Positions 36,077 through 46,617 of a stretch of DNA of 64,000 nt are shown here, one piece after another. The DNA comes from Humulus lupulus. Taxonomy: Eukaryota > Streptophyta > Magnoliopsida > Rosales > Cannabaceae. Position 1 is the first letter of the stretch. Each line of letters opens with the position of its first letter. A model generated the notes under the pieces. The model ran no database searches and had not been told where the DNA came from. It saw nothing but the letters and a program-made list of their open reading frames with translations. A program made the position numbers and the translations under genes. The stretch is taken from NCBI RefSeq assembly GCF_963169125.1, contig NC_084800.1:146316397-146380396 (forward strand), written 5' to 3'.

Positions 36077-37500
36077 TCATCTTCTGGAAACCACTAACTC
36101 CCTAGTGGGTAGTAACGTTCTGAACCCCACAACATAGTCATCACATGGTCTACATAGTCTATCAATAATCCTACTAGAAACATAAGGTTGTGTAGCACAA
36201 GAATCAATCAGCATGGTATAAGAAATGCCAGCATTAGAATGCTGACCTATGACAACTGAGAGTCTCGGCTCAGCCTCAGCCTGCGTCAATGTAAACACTC
36301 GAGCTGGAGTCGAGCTATCTACCTTCTTCAGTTCTTCTTTCTTCATTCTTGGGCAGTCCTTCTTGAGATGCCCCACAATCCCACATAAAAAGCAGGCCTT
36401 CACCCAACACTCTCCCATATGACGTCCTCTACATTTGGCACATTCTAGATATGGCTTCCAATTCTCATTGCCGCCTTGGCGGCCAATCTGTACACTCTAT
36501 GGCTTCCTATCAGGTTTGGGAGCCAAAATAGTATCCGGGGTCTTCCTTTTCTGATCACGGGGGCCTCTACCCTACTTGATCCTGTGAAGGGAAATCCCAT
36601 CCTCCTCATATCCCTTATGGCTGCATTCCCGCGCCATATCTTATTCTCCGTGCCCTCAGTAGTAAGGGCTCTCTCTACTACCTGAGTGTATGTCATCACT
36701 CCAGGTACTGTGGTAATTCTAACATTCTAGGCTATCATAGGTTGTAGCCCCTGAAGGAAACTTTCCTTCCTTGTCCCATGAGTAAGCACCAAGTTTGCAC
36801 TGAACTTGGCTAATCTGTCAAATTTCAGGGCATATTCGGTGACTGACATATTCCCTTGTAACAGTCTACTGAATTCCTCGGCCTTTGCAACTTTAATGGC
36901 CTCATTATAATACTTCTCATTGATGAGGGTTCTAAACTCTTCCTAGCTCATTGTTTTTATGTCCCTAGTCTGGGACACCATCTCCCACCAGATATGGGCA
37001 TCCTCCTGAAATATGTACATGGCATAGGCCACTCTCTCATTGCCCACCACCCTCATAAAATCTAGGATGGATGTAATCATAGCCATTCACTGTTCTGCCT
37101 TAAGTGGATCTGCACTATCCTCGAAAACTGAAGGGCGTTGTTTCCTAAACCGTTCATACATTAACTCCCACTTGTTCTCTAATTCATTCTACTGTTATAA
37201 GGCTGGTACTGGGGTAGCAGATTGGGCCTCTGATGCATCGTTCCCTACTGAAACCTACTGTTGCCTCAACTGACAAATCTTTTCATCCTATCTCTACAGC
37301 CTAGCTTGCATGTCAGCAAAAATTTATTGCCATTTCTCAGGGACTGGCGGAGGGTTTTGACCCTGGTCATTACTTCTGATCTAATTCTCAGCGCCGACTG
37401 ACTCATTAGATTTCCCTGGAAGCATACTTCCAAGTCTATCTGTAATCGATAACTCGTCTTATCAGGCAGTAATAACAATATCTCATACCAACCCATGGTT
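36077..37500 (-). pseudogene. gag: D gag and protease-start remnant
   Basis: Minus strand from about 37500 ('MGWYEILLLLPDKT' is a shifted-frame fragment) to 36077. The capsid part lies across 37200-36700, where the complement encodes the 'YERFRKQRPS' and 'EEFRTLINEKYYNEAIK' type segments. 'MMTYTQVVERALTTEG' is at 36699-36650. The zinc knuckle 'CFLCGIVGHLKKDCP' is at about 36400-36350. The protease site 'MLIDSCATQPYVSS' near 36215-36170 has Cys in place of Gly in DSG. Stops and frameshifts are scattered through it. Confidence 0.82.
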
Positions 37501-38077
37501 CAAAACCGATCTAATAAGCATCCACAAGCACTGACAATGCTAACTAGCATCCTAGTAATGAGCAGAGCAATTCGTAATCATACTCGGACAAAATGCTAGT
37601 AAGAACATTCTTGGCATGCATACACATAACATAATTTTATTAAACATTTCTAATACTAACAAGAATAATGCTAATAAGCATTTCTTAGCATGTATAGACA
37701 TTTAACAATGCTAATAAGCATTCCTTTTTAACATCTAACAATGCTAATAAGCACCCCTTCTCATACGTGCACATACAGAAGTGCTAATAAGCGTTTATGA
37801 CATTCTAAAGAATAATGATGCTTATAAGCAATCCTACAACATTTACAAGTATCTATTATGCTAATAAGCACATCCTTAAGCTACACATAGCATTCAACGC
37901 CAGGCCCTATCAAAATAGCTCATGCTTCCTATTTAAGCCAGCAGGTAAGGCATATACAATTCATTTAAGCAAGTACACACATAATTATAGCAAAATTTAC
38001 CTAACCCTGAGTCAAGCTTGTCTTTAGAAGTGAGTGTACATGCCCAGTCCATCATCAGGAACCTTTAAACCTTGGCA

Positions 38078-38089
38078 GCTCTGATACCA
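38078..38089 (-). other. D primer-binding site (tRNA-iMet)
   Basis: Minus strand TGGTATCAGAGC, a perfect 12-nt match, 3 nt inside the 5' LTR boundary at 38093. Confidence 0.9.
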
Positions 38090-38689
38090 AATTCTAACTC
38101 CTAGCTATTTAGGGTATGTTACCATGTGTCTTTAAAATTAGTGTTGGACTCGCTAAACGAGTCATTTGGAGAAAGCATATGATTAATACACTAAAGGTTC
38201 AGTCATTTTGGTCAAGTCATAAACATTTTCATTAAACAAAAACTTTGGTCTTTAGATGGGATTCCAAAAATACAAGTTTAAAAGTAGGTTATAATTCCAA
38301 GGTTACAAAATAAGCCTACCTAGGCAGAAAAACTGGGTCCAACCCTAGCTTCCTTGAAATTTCTTGGCCGTGGCGGTCGAGCGAACTTCATATGTACACG
38401 TCACTACTATCGCTCTCCAACTCATTGTTGGCCAAGCTTCTCCTTACCCTTATCTTCACCACAGAGCACCCATGAGCCAAAAGACTAGCAAGAAAATATA
38501 TTCAAACTATTCACGGAATATTACAGCAGGCTTATCACTAATAACTGGAACTAACCATAAACACTATTCACATAAGCAACCATAGGGTTGCACAAGTGTG
38601 TGTTGCACTCCCTTTTTGTTCTTATGGCATCTGAGCCAGTCAAGTGCTTGGTGCACTCCCAAGGTGGCCCAGCAATTGCGGCTTGTGCT

Positions 38690-38890
38690 CAACGCACGTA
38701 ATGCCGGTCTCAGCTCATAAGCCGAGTCTTACAGATCCTTGATTTACAAGTAGAGTCTCAAAGACCCCCGACTAATAAGACGAGCCTTAAAGACCTTCAA
38801 CTTATAAGTCAAGCCTTAAAGACCCTCGACTTATAACTCAAGCATTAAAGGCCCTCGACTTATAAGTCGAGCCTCTTAAATCAAGTATGC
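38690..38890. repeat. Tandem palindromic repeat array in the D 5' LTR
   Basis: About five imperfect units of roughly 28-30 bp with the pattern 'ccctCGACTTATAAGTCGagccttaaaga'. The last unit holds a perfect 18-bp palindrome CTCGACTTATAAGTCGAG (38854-38871). The D 3' LTR lacks the whole array. Confidence 0.85.
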
Positions 38891-39803
38891 CCTCAACTTG
38901 TAACCTTGGAATAATCATAACCATGTGCATTTACAGGTACAACGCCCAAATCAAGACTAAGTTTCGCATTCGGGCCAAGCCCTAATCATGTATATCATAT
39001 TCTGGGTGCAGTTATCTTACCTTTTGTCCAAGTGCAAGCTACCAATGAACAACCCTTGAATACGATCCCTGATCCGAGCCACTAGCGATGACCTAGTCAC
39101 AACCATGATATAGAATCCCGTCAAAACAAGTGAATAAAGGCTTCCAGACCAAGTCCTATCCTTCGAGACATCGAATTCCACTAAACATGGTAGTAGGATC
39201 GATCACGAGCCCTTAGGGTTGAGTTCTTTCACTCAAAAACCATCTCAGGGTCCAAAACCCCTTAAGCACCGCGACCCCATGCTTCTGCGCAATGGCCCAC
39301 CCCAAGTCTAAGGCTCAGCCTACCATTTTACTAAACACGCACCGAGACACTACCTAACTGGCGCCGTGGCGCGCCCTCGTGACATAGCCCTCCCTGGATC
39401 CCTTGATCCAAGAGGGTCGCGACACCCCAGAAACAGGGTTGCAGCCCGACCCCTTTGAACTCAGAATTCTTGGGTTTTTCCTCAGCTAAACCTAATCAAA
39501 ATTACCCCAAATAAACTTAAAACCTCAATTCAATTCCCATAACCAATTTAACAACTCTCCAGCAATAAAACCTAACTTAGAACTTGATTGAAAACTTGTC
39601 ATAATCAAAAATTCAATCTTCAAACCCTCCAAACTCTAAACTTCCTACAAAAACAACATAATTGACACAAGGAATTCAAGTTCAGGTCCTTACCTCTGAG
39701 CTATACTCTGCCCTGAGAAAAATCCAATGCTCAACCCATCTTAAACCTTCAAGCCCTTAGTTTAGAATCCTCCAAATTTCTTCAAATCACCAAGCACCAA
39801 ATG

Positions 39804-39840
39804 AGGGAGAGAGAGAGAACCAAGAGAGAGAGAGAGAGAG
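39804..39840. repeat. (GA)n microsatellite
   Basis: Two GA runs separated by ACCA inside the D 5' LTR. The matching place in the 3' LTR (about 10250-10272) has shorter runs. Confidence 0.9.
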
Positions 39841-40451
39841 CTGAAATCTTCTACTTCTTTCTAAGTGTTTCTAAAGTCTCAGCTAAAATTCAATTTAACC
39901 TTTATGCCAAAAAGTCCAAAATGTAACTAACTTAAATCCTCTAGTGACCTCAAGGGCGATTCCGTAAATTGCCACTTCTCGTAAATCCTTGAGTGTTCAT
40001 CTAAATGCCCAACTATCTCAAACATAATAACCATTTAACCTCCCATTACCCGATAAACCCTGGTAGTGTACTAAATTACCAAAATACCCCTAGGCTAACC
40101 CCGAGCCAGGTATTTAACCCCGTTGTGAATTTTTCGCTAACTTGCTCACCAAGATCGCCTCACCTCGAGCAACCCAAAATATATCCACATAATAATTTGG
40201 TCTCAATCATACACATGCATATTTATAATTATACCCTTAGCGTGTCAAAATTACTAAAATGCCCTTCTTATAAGCATCAGGCCCACACGCGTATTTAATA
40301 TTTCTAAACACGCAAGCATAATTATATTATAATATAATTCACATAATGACACACTCATACTATATTAGCACATAATTTTAACAATTATCACCTCCCAGCC
40401 CCCTAATCCAGGCACGAAGCCATATTAGGGAATTTGGGATGTTACATATAA

Positions 40452-41400
40452 CAAGCTCATTTTCTGCCTTTGAGAACAAACTTTACCATGGACCAGTATG
40501 CGGAACTATACATGAGGGAGATTGTACATATCCGTGGGGTTCTGAAATCTATAGTGTCAGACTTGGGATCCCACATTTACATAAAATTTTGGGGAAGCCT
40601 GTAGAAGTCTATGGGAACTCAATTGAAGTTTATTACAGTTTACAATCCTTAGATAGATGAACAATCATAGAGGATGATTAAGATATTGGAGGACACGCTT
40701 AAGGCGTGTGTATTAGATTTTGAGGGGTCTTGGAGTAAGTATCTCCCCTTGAATTAGATTTCAACGATTAGAGTAGCTCCGTATGAGATGTTGTATGGCA
40801 AAAAATATAGATCACCCATTAATTGGGATGAAATGGGGGAGGGGAAGTACTTGGGTCCTAAGCTGGTTCAAAAAACTAGTGAGGGAATTGAAAAGATTAG
40901 AGCTCGAATGCTCGCCTCACAGAGTAGACAAAAATGCTATGCCGATCCTAAGCATATGAACAAGGGGACCACATTTTCCTCCGAGTTTCACCACTAAGAT
41001 TAGTGACATGATTTGGGAAGAAAGGAAAGTTGAAACCTAGGTTCGTAGGACCTTTCGAGATCATTGAAAGGATTGTGTATGTAGCTTATAGACTAGCTAT
41101 GCTCCCAGCTCTGTCAGGAGTTCACGACGTATTCAATATATTGATGATTTCAAGGTATGTGTCTGATACCACACACGTACTGAGTTATGACAATCTAGAG
41201 TTGGACCAAGATTTTTCTTTTGAGGAGAGGCCAGCCCAGATCTTTGATAGAAAGGACAAAGACTTAAGGAATAAGACCATTGCCTTGGGGAAGGTGTTAT
41301 GGAGGAACAAAAAGGTTGAGGAAGCGTCTTGGGAGCTAGAGTCAGATATGCGGGAGCAGAATTCGAGTTGTTCTGGTAAATTTCGAGGACAAAATTTCTC
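40452..41400 (+). pseudogene. pol: E1 pol 3' remainder: integrase core, C-terminus and chromodomain-like tail
   Basis: This resumes E1 integrase after the D nest. 'MDQYAELYMREIVHI'-like sequence is recognisable at 40488-40540 in shifted frames. 'MLYGKKYRSPINWDEMGEGKYLG' and 'RARMLASQSRQKCYADPK' follow at 40788-40980. From 41030 to 41437 there is one long frame: 'RFVGPFEIIERI', 'RYVSDTTHVLSYDNLELDQDFSFEE', and a tail 'GKVLWRNKKVEEASWELESDMRE' characteristic of chromodomain-bearing Tekay integrases, thought to steer insertion to heterochromatin. It ends just before the PPT. Confidence 0.87.
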
Positions 41401-41401
41401 T

Positions 41402-41415
41402 AAGGATAGGATAGT
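41402..41415 (+). other. E1 polypurine tract
   Basis: AAGGATAGGATAGT immediately precedes TGTAACG at 41416. It is a decayed form of H's AAGGAGGGGATAGT. Confidence 0.7.
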
Positions 41416-41465
41416 TGTAACGTCCCAAACTTTCTAATAAGACTTAGAGGCTTGATTAGTGTATC
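41416..41465 (+). mobile_element. E1 3' LTR stub
   Basis: TGTAACGTCCC at 41416 follows the PPT and is a typical LTR start ('CTTGATTAGTG' near 41450). After 50 bp it is cut by minus-strand LTR K. Whether the plus LTR from 43807 is its continuation is unclear: position along the LTR fits, but that LTR does not match E1's 5' LTR C well. Confidence 0.7.
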
Positions 41466-43806
41466 TGTAACGCCTTACTGCCTTAGAGTCGTTACTTAGT
41501 GAGTTTAAAACAGAAATCGTGCTTTTGACTGACTCTACGTGGTTTCTAAAACCAAAAGTGTGACTAAACCAGAATTTAAGGCTGTACCCTTTGAAAATGT
41601 TTAGTTTCATTGAAAACATTAAGTATCAAACATCTGGGATCCCAAAAATAAGGTTTACAAAATATTTACAATGCAAAAATAGATTTACACCAGGTTAACT
41701 ATCAAAACAATAAGTTAATACAGCCATATACAAAATGCCCCCAACCAAAGCAGTCGGGCAGGCCGAGCATGTACGCGCCGCCCCCACGCTCTCCATACTC
41801 ATGGCCGGTTGACTAACTTCTTGCTTTTACTTGCCACATAGAGCACCCGTGAGACGAAGCCCAGCAAGAAAACCCATACAGTATATAACATATGCACAGA
41901 ATGTAGCTGACATATAATCCATTGATAAATAGGAAAACCATCAGACTGATCAAGCATGGCCATGCCGCCCCAGAGGCCTTACCAAAGCCTAGGGTCTCAG
42001 TCCTCACCGTAAGGATAACTCATGTATCCATTGGGTCCCACCCTGGCCATAAGCACCCTATGTGCTGAGTGTTACTTCCGGCCCCAAGGCCGTACCCGGC
42101 CTTTGCCGCTCTCGGCCTTAGTCGTTCATTTCATTATAATCGCACGCATAATACATTTCTAAATAATCGTTCAAACATATAATAATTCATCCAAGGTCAT
42201 ACATTTGCAAGTAAAACAATCTAGGGCCATGCCCTGCAATAACACTGTGGGCCCATGCCCTGATCCCGGGTGTTACGGTTTTCTTACCTTTAAATTCGAT
42301 AGCCTTGATCACCTGACTCCTTGAGCACGATCCTACTCGAGCCCTAGCGCTTACCTAAGAAAAATCCATAAGTCAAAGTCATTACCAAACCTCAAGTCCA
42401 AAACCTAGCCTCGGGACCAATCCCGAGCCCCCGGGAAGTCCTAGATCCCCAAAACAAAGTGGTGGAATCGAGCCCCGAACCCTAGGTCAAAAGCCCAAAA
42501 ATCCCCTTCTGTGAACAGTGCAGCGCAACAGCGCTCTAAAGAGGGCACTGTAGTGCTACAAGCAGAACCACACCCCCCAGAACAGGGGCTAGCGCTACAA
42601 CGCCCACTGACTAGCGCTGTAGCGCTAGTTGCAGCCAGACCAAACCCAAGAATCGCTTCAGCGATTTTCCTTCAACCATTTCAACCCCAAACTTGTCCAA
42701 ACCTTTTCCAAACCCAAAAGCAAACTTATCCACAACTCACACTCATCCCATGCATCCCAAGAACTCAACCCCAAGCTCAAGCAACCCAAAACTCAAAATC
42801 TATCATAATGAACCCAAAAACTAGAAATTCATTCAAACAACAAAGATAAGGTCTTAGAAATCATACCGTGGATGGAAATTCGACCTTGAGTTGAACCCTA
42901 GACCTCCTTAGCTTGCTCCTTTACAACCTTGACCTGATTTCCCCAAAAATCCCATCTATTTAGCTCAAATACACAGCTCAAACCAGTCAAGCCCTAAAAC
43001 TGAAATCCCCAAGAACTTACCTCAAATTTCTGATGTGATCTTGCTAATCCTTGCCAATCCTCAAGTATAGCTTAGGATCCTTGATGCTTAGCCTACCCTA
43101 GCTCTCCAATGAGCTTAACTCCAAGAAAAATGAAGGAAAATGGTTGGGAGAGCCACAAACCGATTCTTTGGAACAAAACCCTTCAGCTTTTCTCTCTTTT
43201 CCTTTCTCTTCCTTCTTTCTTTCTTTTTCAGCCTTATAACTCTTTTTTTCTACAAAATCCACTAAGTATAAAGCTCCCTTAAACTTATCTCTAACAAGCC
43301 TAAAGGCCAAAATGCCCTCCCTAATAATTCTAAACCTTTTTGTCCATAAAGGGACATTTTAGTCATATTACCCAAATTCCCACTAATTCCTCAAGTGTTC
43401 CTAATAATTCCCGCTCGCTACCCAATACCTGATTAATCACCAATTATACATTCCTCATCATCAAGATTAACCTCAATATATTTTCCAAATTCTCATTTAA
43501 ACTTCCCAGGCTTAACCCAAGCCGGGTATAGATTCCCGCTTTGACTTTTACGCTAACCCGCTCATTCCAGGATCGTCTCGAGTCATAGATCACAGATATC
43601 AACACAGTCACGCCCAAAATGGCCAAATTACAATTATGCTCTTTCTAAGATAATCAGGTCTACATGCATACTAATTCACATAGTCATGCATCTCAAATAA
43701 TCAAATAGTCATATAACGTGCATTAAATCATAATCATGCATTAAACTCATTAAAGTCACACACAAAATCCCATTATGCCCTCCAGGCACACTACTCAAGG
43801 CCCTGA
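41466..43806 (-). mobile_element. LTR K, minus strand, truncated at its far edge
   Basis: Begins TGTAACGCCTTACTGCC at 41466 (complement of an LTR end) and contains GGGATCCC near 41637, the shared box near 41830-41880, a donor-like complement near 42280, and a GC tract with CTAGCGCT/AGCGCTAG at 42611-42628. It runs to '...CTACTCAAGGCCCTGAT' near 43806 and then stops without the expected GGGACGTTACA end or a copy of its flank GTATC, so about 40 bp plus flank were deleted. It belongs to the family of A, S1 and J. Confidence 0.8.
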
Positions 43807-46023
43807 TTATGTGTGTTAGTATGCATGTAGGCCCTGATTAGGTTAGAAGGGCATAATCTTAATTTTGGCCATTATGGGCATAACTGCTTTGATATATGTG
43901 ATAATTGTCGAGACCACATTATTATGTGGATATATCTGTGATCTGTGACTCGAGACGATCCTAGTGAGCAAAGTAGCGGAAAGGTCATAGCGGAGATTTA
44001 TACCCGGCTCGGGGTGAGCTTAGGGGTATAAATGGGAGTTTAGCGGATATACTAGAGTCTATTATGACATTGAGGAATGTTATTGGTGGTTAATTAGGTA
44101 TCGGGAGTTATGCGGGAAATATTAGAGACACTCGAGGAGTTAGCGGGAATTGGGTAAAATGACTAAAATTCCCTTAAGTGGACTAAAGGATTAGAATTAA
44201 TAGGGAGGGCATAGTGGTCATTTTGCTTTTAAGGATGGGTACTACTGAGGTTTTATGCTAGTGGGATTTGTAGAACATTACAGAAGTTTGGAAAAGAAAG
44301 AAAAGGAAAGGAAAAGAAAGGAGAGAAAACAGAAAGAGTTCTCTAGGTCGGTTTGTGCTTTCTTCACCAATTTCTTGAGGATTTCTGGAGTAAAGCTTAG
44401 AGGAGAGTTGGGAGAAGCTAAGCATCAAGGAGTCTAAGCTAAGTGTGGGGAATTAGCAGTGGTTTAGCAAGGGTTCATCAACACTTGAGGTAAGACTTAG
44501 AATTCTTCAGTTTCAGTTTCTGGTTTTTGAGTTGTGGTGCTTAAGTTGAATTGGGTGGAACCTTAGGGAATTCAGACTTAAGGCTGAGGAGGAGCAAGCC
44601 AAGGGAGTCTAGAGGGAGCTTGTGGTCGAAATTCTATCAAAGGTATAAGGTCTAAACTCTAAACTTTGATGTTCAGCTGGTTTTTACTGGGTTTTAGAGC
44701 TTAGGAGTGGCTATGGTGAATTATGAGTTTGTGGATGCATGTGCTTGGGTTTTAGGTGTTTGGGGTGCTTGGGATGAATGTAGTGTGGTCATGAGGTTGT
44801 TTTTGAGTTTGGGAAAGAGTTGGGAGAGTTTTGGTTGAGGTTGGTTCGAAGAAATCGCTGAAGGGAAAAATCAGTGCAGGGCTGTCTGTGACTAGCGCTA
44901 CAGCGCTAGCCTTTGGGCGCTGTAGCGCTAGGCCATATTGCTAAAGGGAGTTTGGCTTCTATTTGTAGCGCTGTAGCGCCCTCCCAAGAGCGTTGTAGTG
45001 CTACCCTGCTTTCTGAAGGGGATTTTAGGGTTACTTGCAAGGGTTTTTGACCTAGGGTTTGGGGTTTGATTCCACCACCTTGTTTGGTGGAACTAGGACT
45101 TCCCGGGGGCTCAGGATTGGCCCCGGGGCTAGGTTTTGAACTTGAGGATCGATAATGACTTTGGCTCACAATTGTGATTAGGTAAGCGCTAGGGCTTGAG
45201 GGGGATTGTGCTCAAGGAGTCAAGGGATCAAAGCTAGTGAATTGAAAGGTAAGAAAACTGCACCCAGTTATATGATTGTGATGGGACTAAGGGCTCCCGA
45301 GAATTGTATCGTGTCAATGTTGGTATTACGCCATGGGACATGTAAAAGCGGCCTAAGAGTGTCATACATAATATTAGCGCACAGGGCGCGGTTTGGCCAC
45401 TGGTAGCCATGAACATCGGGATAACGGAGGGAGCGGCCTGAGGGCGCCAGCCCTAGTTATCATTAGTAAATTGTACATGTTATGAATTGATATGCCTAGT
45501 ATGTGGAATACTTGACTGTACTATACGGTTATATGGTTGAGGTTATGTGATGCAGTGTGAGATATTGACTTGTCTGCTAATTGCTTATGCTCTGTTGTTG
45601 TTGGGTTTTCTTGCTGGGCCTTGGCTCACGGGTGCTACGTGGTGCAGGTAAAGGCAAGGGCAAGTTGGACCAAGCCTGAGGTGGAGAGCTCCGAGGTGAA
45701 ACGTACATAGCCAGTTGTTCGATCATCACGGTCGAGGAGTGGACCAGGGCAGGGTTTACCTAACTGCTTATCTTACCTTAGTATGGCTGGTTGTTGTATC
45801 TGAGTCTTATAACTTTTGTAAACGACCTTTAAACTTGTATTTTTGGGATCCCGTGTAAACAAATAACGTTCCTTAATGAAAATGCGGCTTTTGAGACTAA
45901 AACACTTTCAACCCTAGTTCCTTTATAGTTTCAGTAACACAATTTTAACTAAATGACTTGACTAGCAAGTCTGGCACTTTATTAACACACTGTGTAACGG
46001 TCTTGGAAATCCAGGGCGTTACA
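43807..46023 (+). mobile_element. LTR L, plus strand, start missing
   Basis: It joins the LTR alignment roughly 100-140 bp after where a start should be and runs to CCAGGGCGTTACA at 46023. Very similar to S2 (53348-55561). It includes CCACATTATTATGTGG near 43913, GAGGTAAG near 44487, a GC tract with CTAGCGCT/AGCGCTAG (44892-44909) and two further GCGCT..AGCGC copies, GGTAAGAAAACTGCACCC near 45248, TTTTCTTGCTGGGCC near 45606, GGGATCCC near 45845 and the hairpin GACTTG/CAAGTC (45955-45971). The 3' flank is GTATA. Confidence 0.85.
45955..45971. other. LTR-terminal hairpin, L
   Basis: GACTTG-ACTAG-CAAGTC is a perfect 6-bp stem. Relative to D's GACTCG/CGAGTC both arms changed and pairing is preserved. 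Confidence 0.75.
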
Positions 46024-46570
46024 GTATAACTCAAAGAGATCATACAGGTTCGAAGCATGTACGGGGTACCACCCGTAAGACCACGGATGTTTGATCTGAA
46101 TATACACGCCAGACAAGTAGTGGTCGTACGAGTGAGGTACCTGTTGTGGTCCTCACCAGCCAATCTCTAACACTCGTACTAAGCAAGTAGTGGAGGCACA
46201 TTCAAGTACTAAAGTGGAGAGCTCCCATAAACTCTGACCATGTACTGAAGCCGACACAACATTCTTCTTCTCCACTATGACATGTGCCACGACCCTGACA
46301 ATGTACATACGTACAATCTTGTCCCCTGGGACCACAATGTATCAGGAGCCATTAGAGCCCCATTATAAATTGATCTTCTCCACTCCATCTAAGGGGTTGG
46401 AAAGTTCTTGTAATGTGAGACTATTTTGAGAGCCACATGCGAGTTTTTTTATACTGTTCACTTACAATTTTCCCCCAAATTTCTATAAGTTCTTTTTCAT
46501 TCATTAAGTTCTGAATAATTCTTTGAGTTTTCCATCTATATCTCATTTATGAGTTTCTGCCGTCAAAAGT
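46024..46570 (+). mobile_element. Presumed 5' LTR of Tat-type element T (left edge cut)
   Basis: Unlike the other LTRs in the window, and followed directly by a PBS-like TGGCACCGTC at 46572 and T's gag. A TATA-like TATAAA lies at 46364-46369. The left boundary is set only by the end of LTR L at 46023, so part of the LTR may be missing. No second copy is seen downstream of T within the window, so this remains an inference from position. Confidence 0.6.
46364..46369 (+). promoter_or_regulatory. TATA-like box of T
   Basis: TATAAA in the context CCCATTATAAATTG, about 200 bp before the PBS. It is a plausible promoter of the T transcript. Confidence 0.45.
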
Positions 46571-46571
46571 T

Positions 46572-46586
46572 TGGCACCGTCTATGG
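46572..46586 (+). other. T primer-binding site (non-Met type)
   Basis: TGGCACCGTCTATGG resembles the TGGCGCCGTCTGTGG-type PBS common in plant Tat elements. It differs from the tRNA-iMet PBS used by the other elements here. I do not assign the tRNA. Confidence 0.6.
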
Positions 46587-46617
46587 GAAGGATAAGTGTC
46601 AAGCCACTGTTCTTTAA

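Larger units (their letters stand above)
8863..40446 (-). mobile_element. D: Tekay-like Ty3/gypsy element inserted in E1 integrase
   Basis: D lies on the minus strand: 5' LTR 38093-40446, PBS 38078-38089, gag, protease, RT and part of RNase H (34687-38092), then RNase H end, integrase and tail (10848-12669), and 3' LTR 8863-10847. Its flanks TATAC (8858-8862) and TATAA (40447-40451) match at 4/5 positions, consistent with an old target duplication. Its interior, about 5.2 kb once nested DNA is removed, is split inside RNase H by solo LTR F. Stops and frameshifts show that it is inactive. Confidence 0.88.
38093..40446 (-). mobile_element. 5' LTR of element D
   Basis: A 2354-bp minus-strand LTR ending GATGTTACA at 40446; its low-coordinate edge is decayed (TCTAACTCC). 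It contains the hairpin GACTCG/CGAGTC (38147-38163), the shared box near 38440-38500, a tandem palindromic array (38690-38890) absent from the other LTR copy, the donor-like box near 39005-39025, a GC tract (39265-39440) and (GA)n (39804-39840). Confidence 0.9.
3649..41465 (+). mobile_element. E1: outermost Ty3/gypsy (Tekay-like) element, split by a 31.6-kb nest
   Basis: E1 comprises 5' LTR C, PBS, gag, protease, reverse transcriptase, RNase H and integrase (5037-8862), then the rest of integrase with a chromodomain-like tail and polypurine tract (40452-41415), and 50 bp of 3' LTR (41416-41465). Integrase homology stops at 8862 just after the 'DRYT' region and resumes at 40452 with the next residues, showing that 8863-40446 is an insertion. 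The sequence has many stops and frameshifts and is the oldest layer of this nest. No complete ORF remains. Confidence 0.85.

Noticed and set aside
5036..38092. tRNA-Met-like sequence next to LTRs as tRNA genes
   Set aside because: Only 11-12 nt complementary to the tRNA 3' end are present, the normal primer-binding site; no cloverleaf is encoded.
8863..40446. Repeated short palindromes as a possible CRISPR-like or satellite array
   Set aside because: Units are few, vary by family and sit at fixed LTR positions; there are no regular spacers and the context is plant retrotransposons.
42511..42849. Pro/Gln-rich 112-codon ORF in LTR K
   Set aside because: It lies antisense within the CpG-rich tract and C-rich part of an LTR; the same region in other LTRs is not open.
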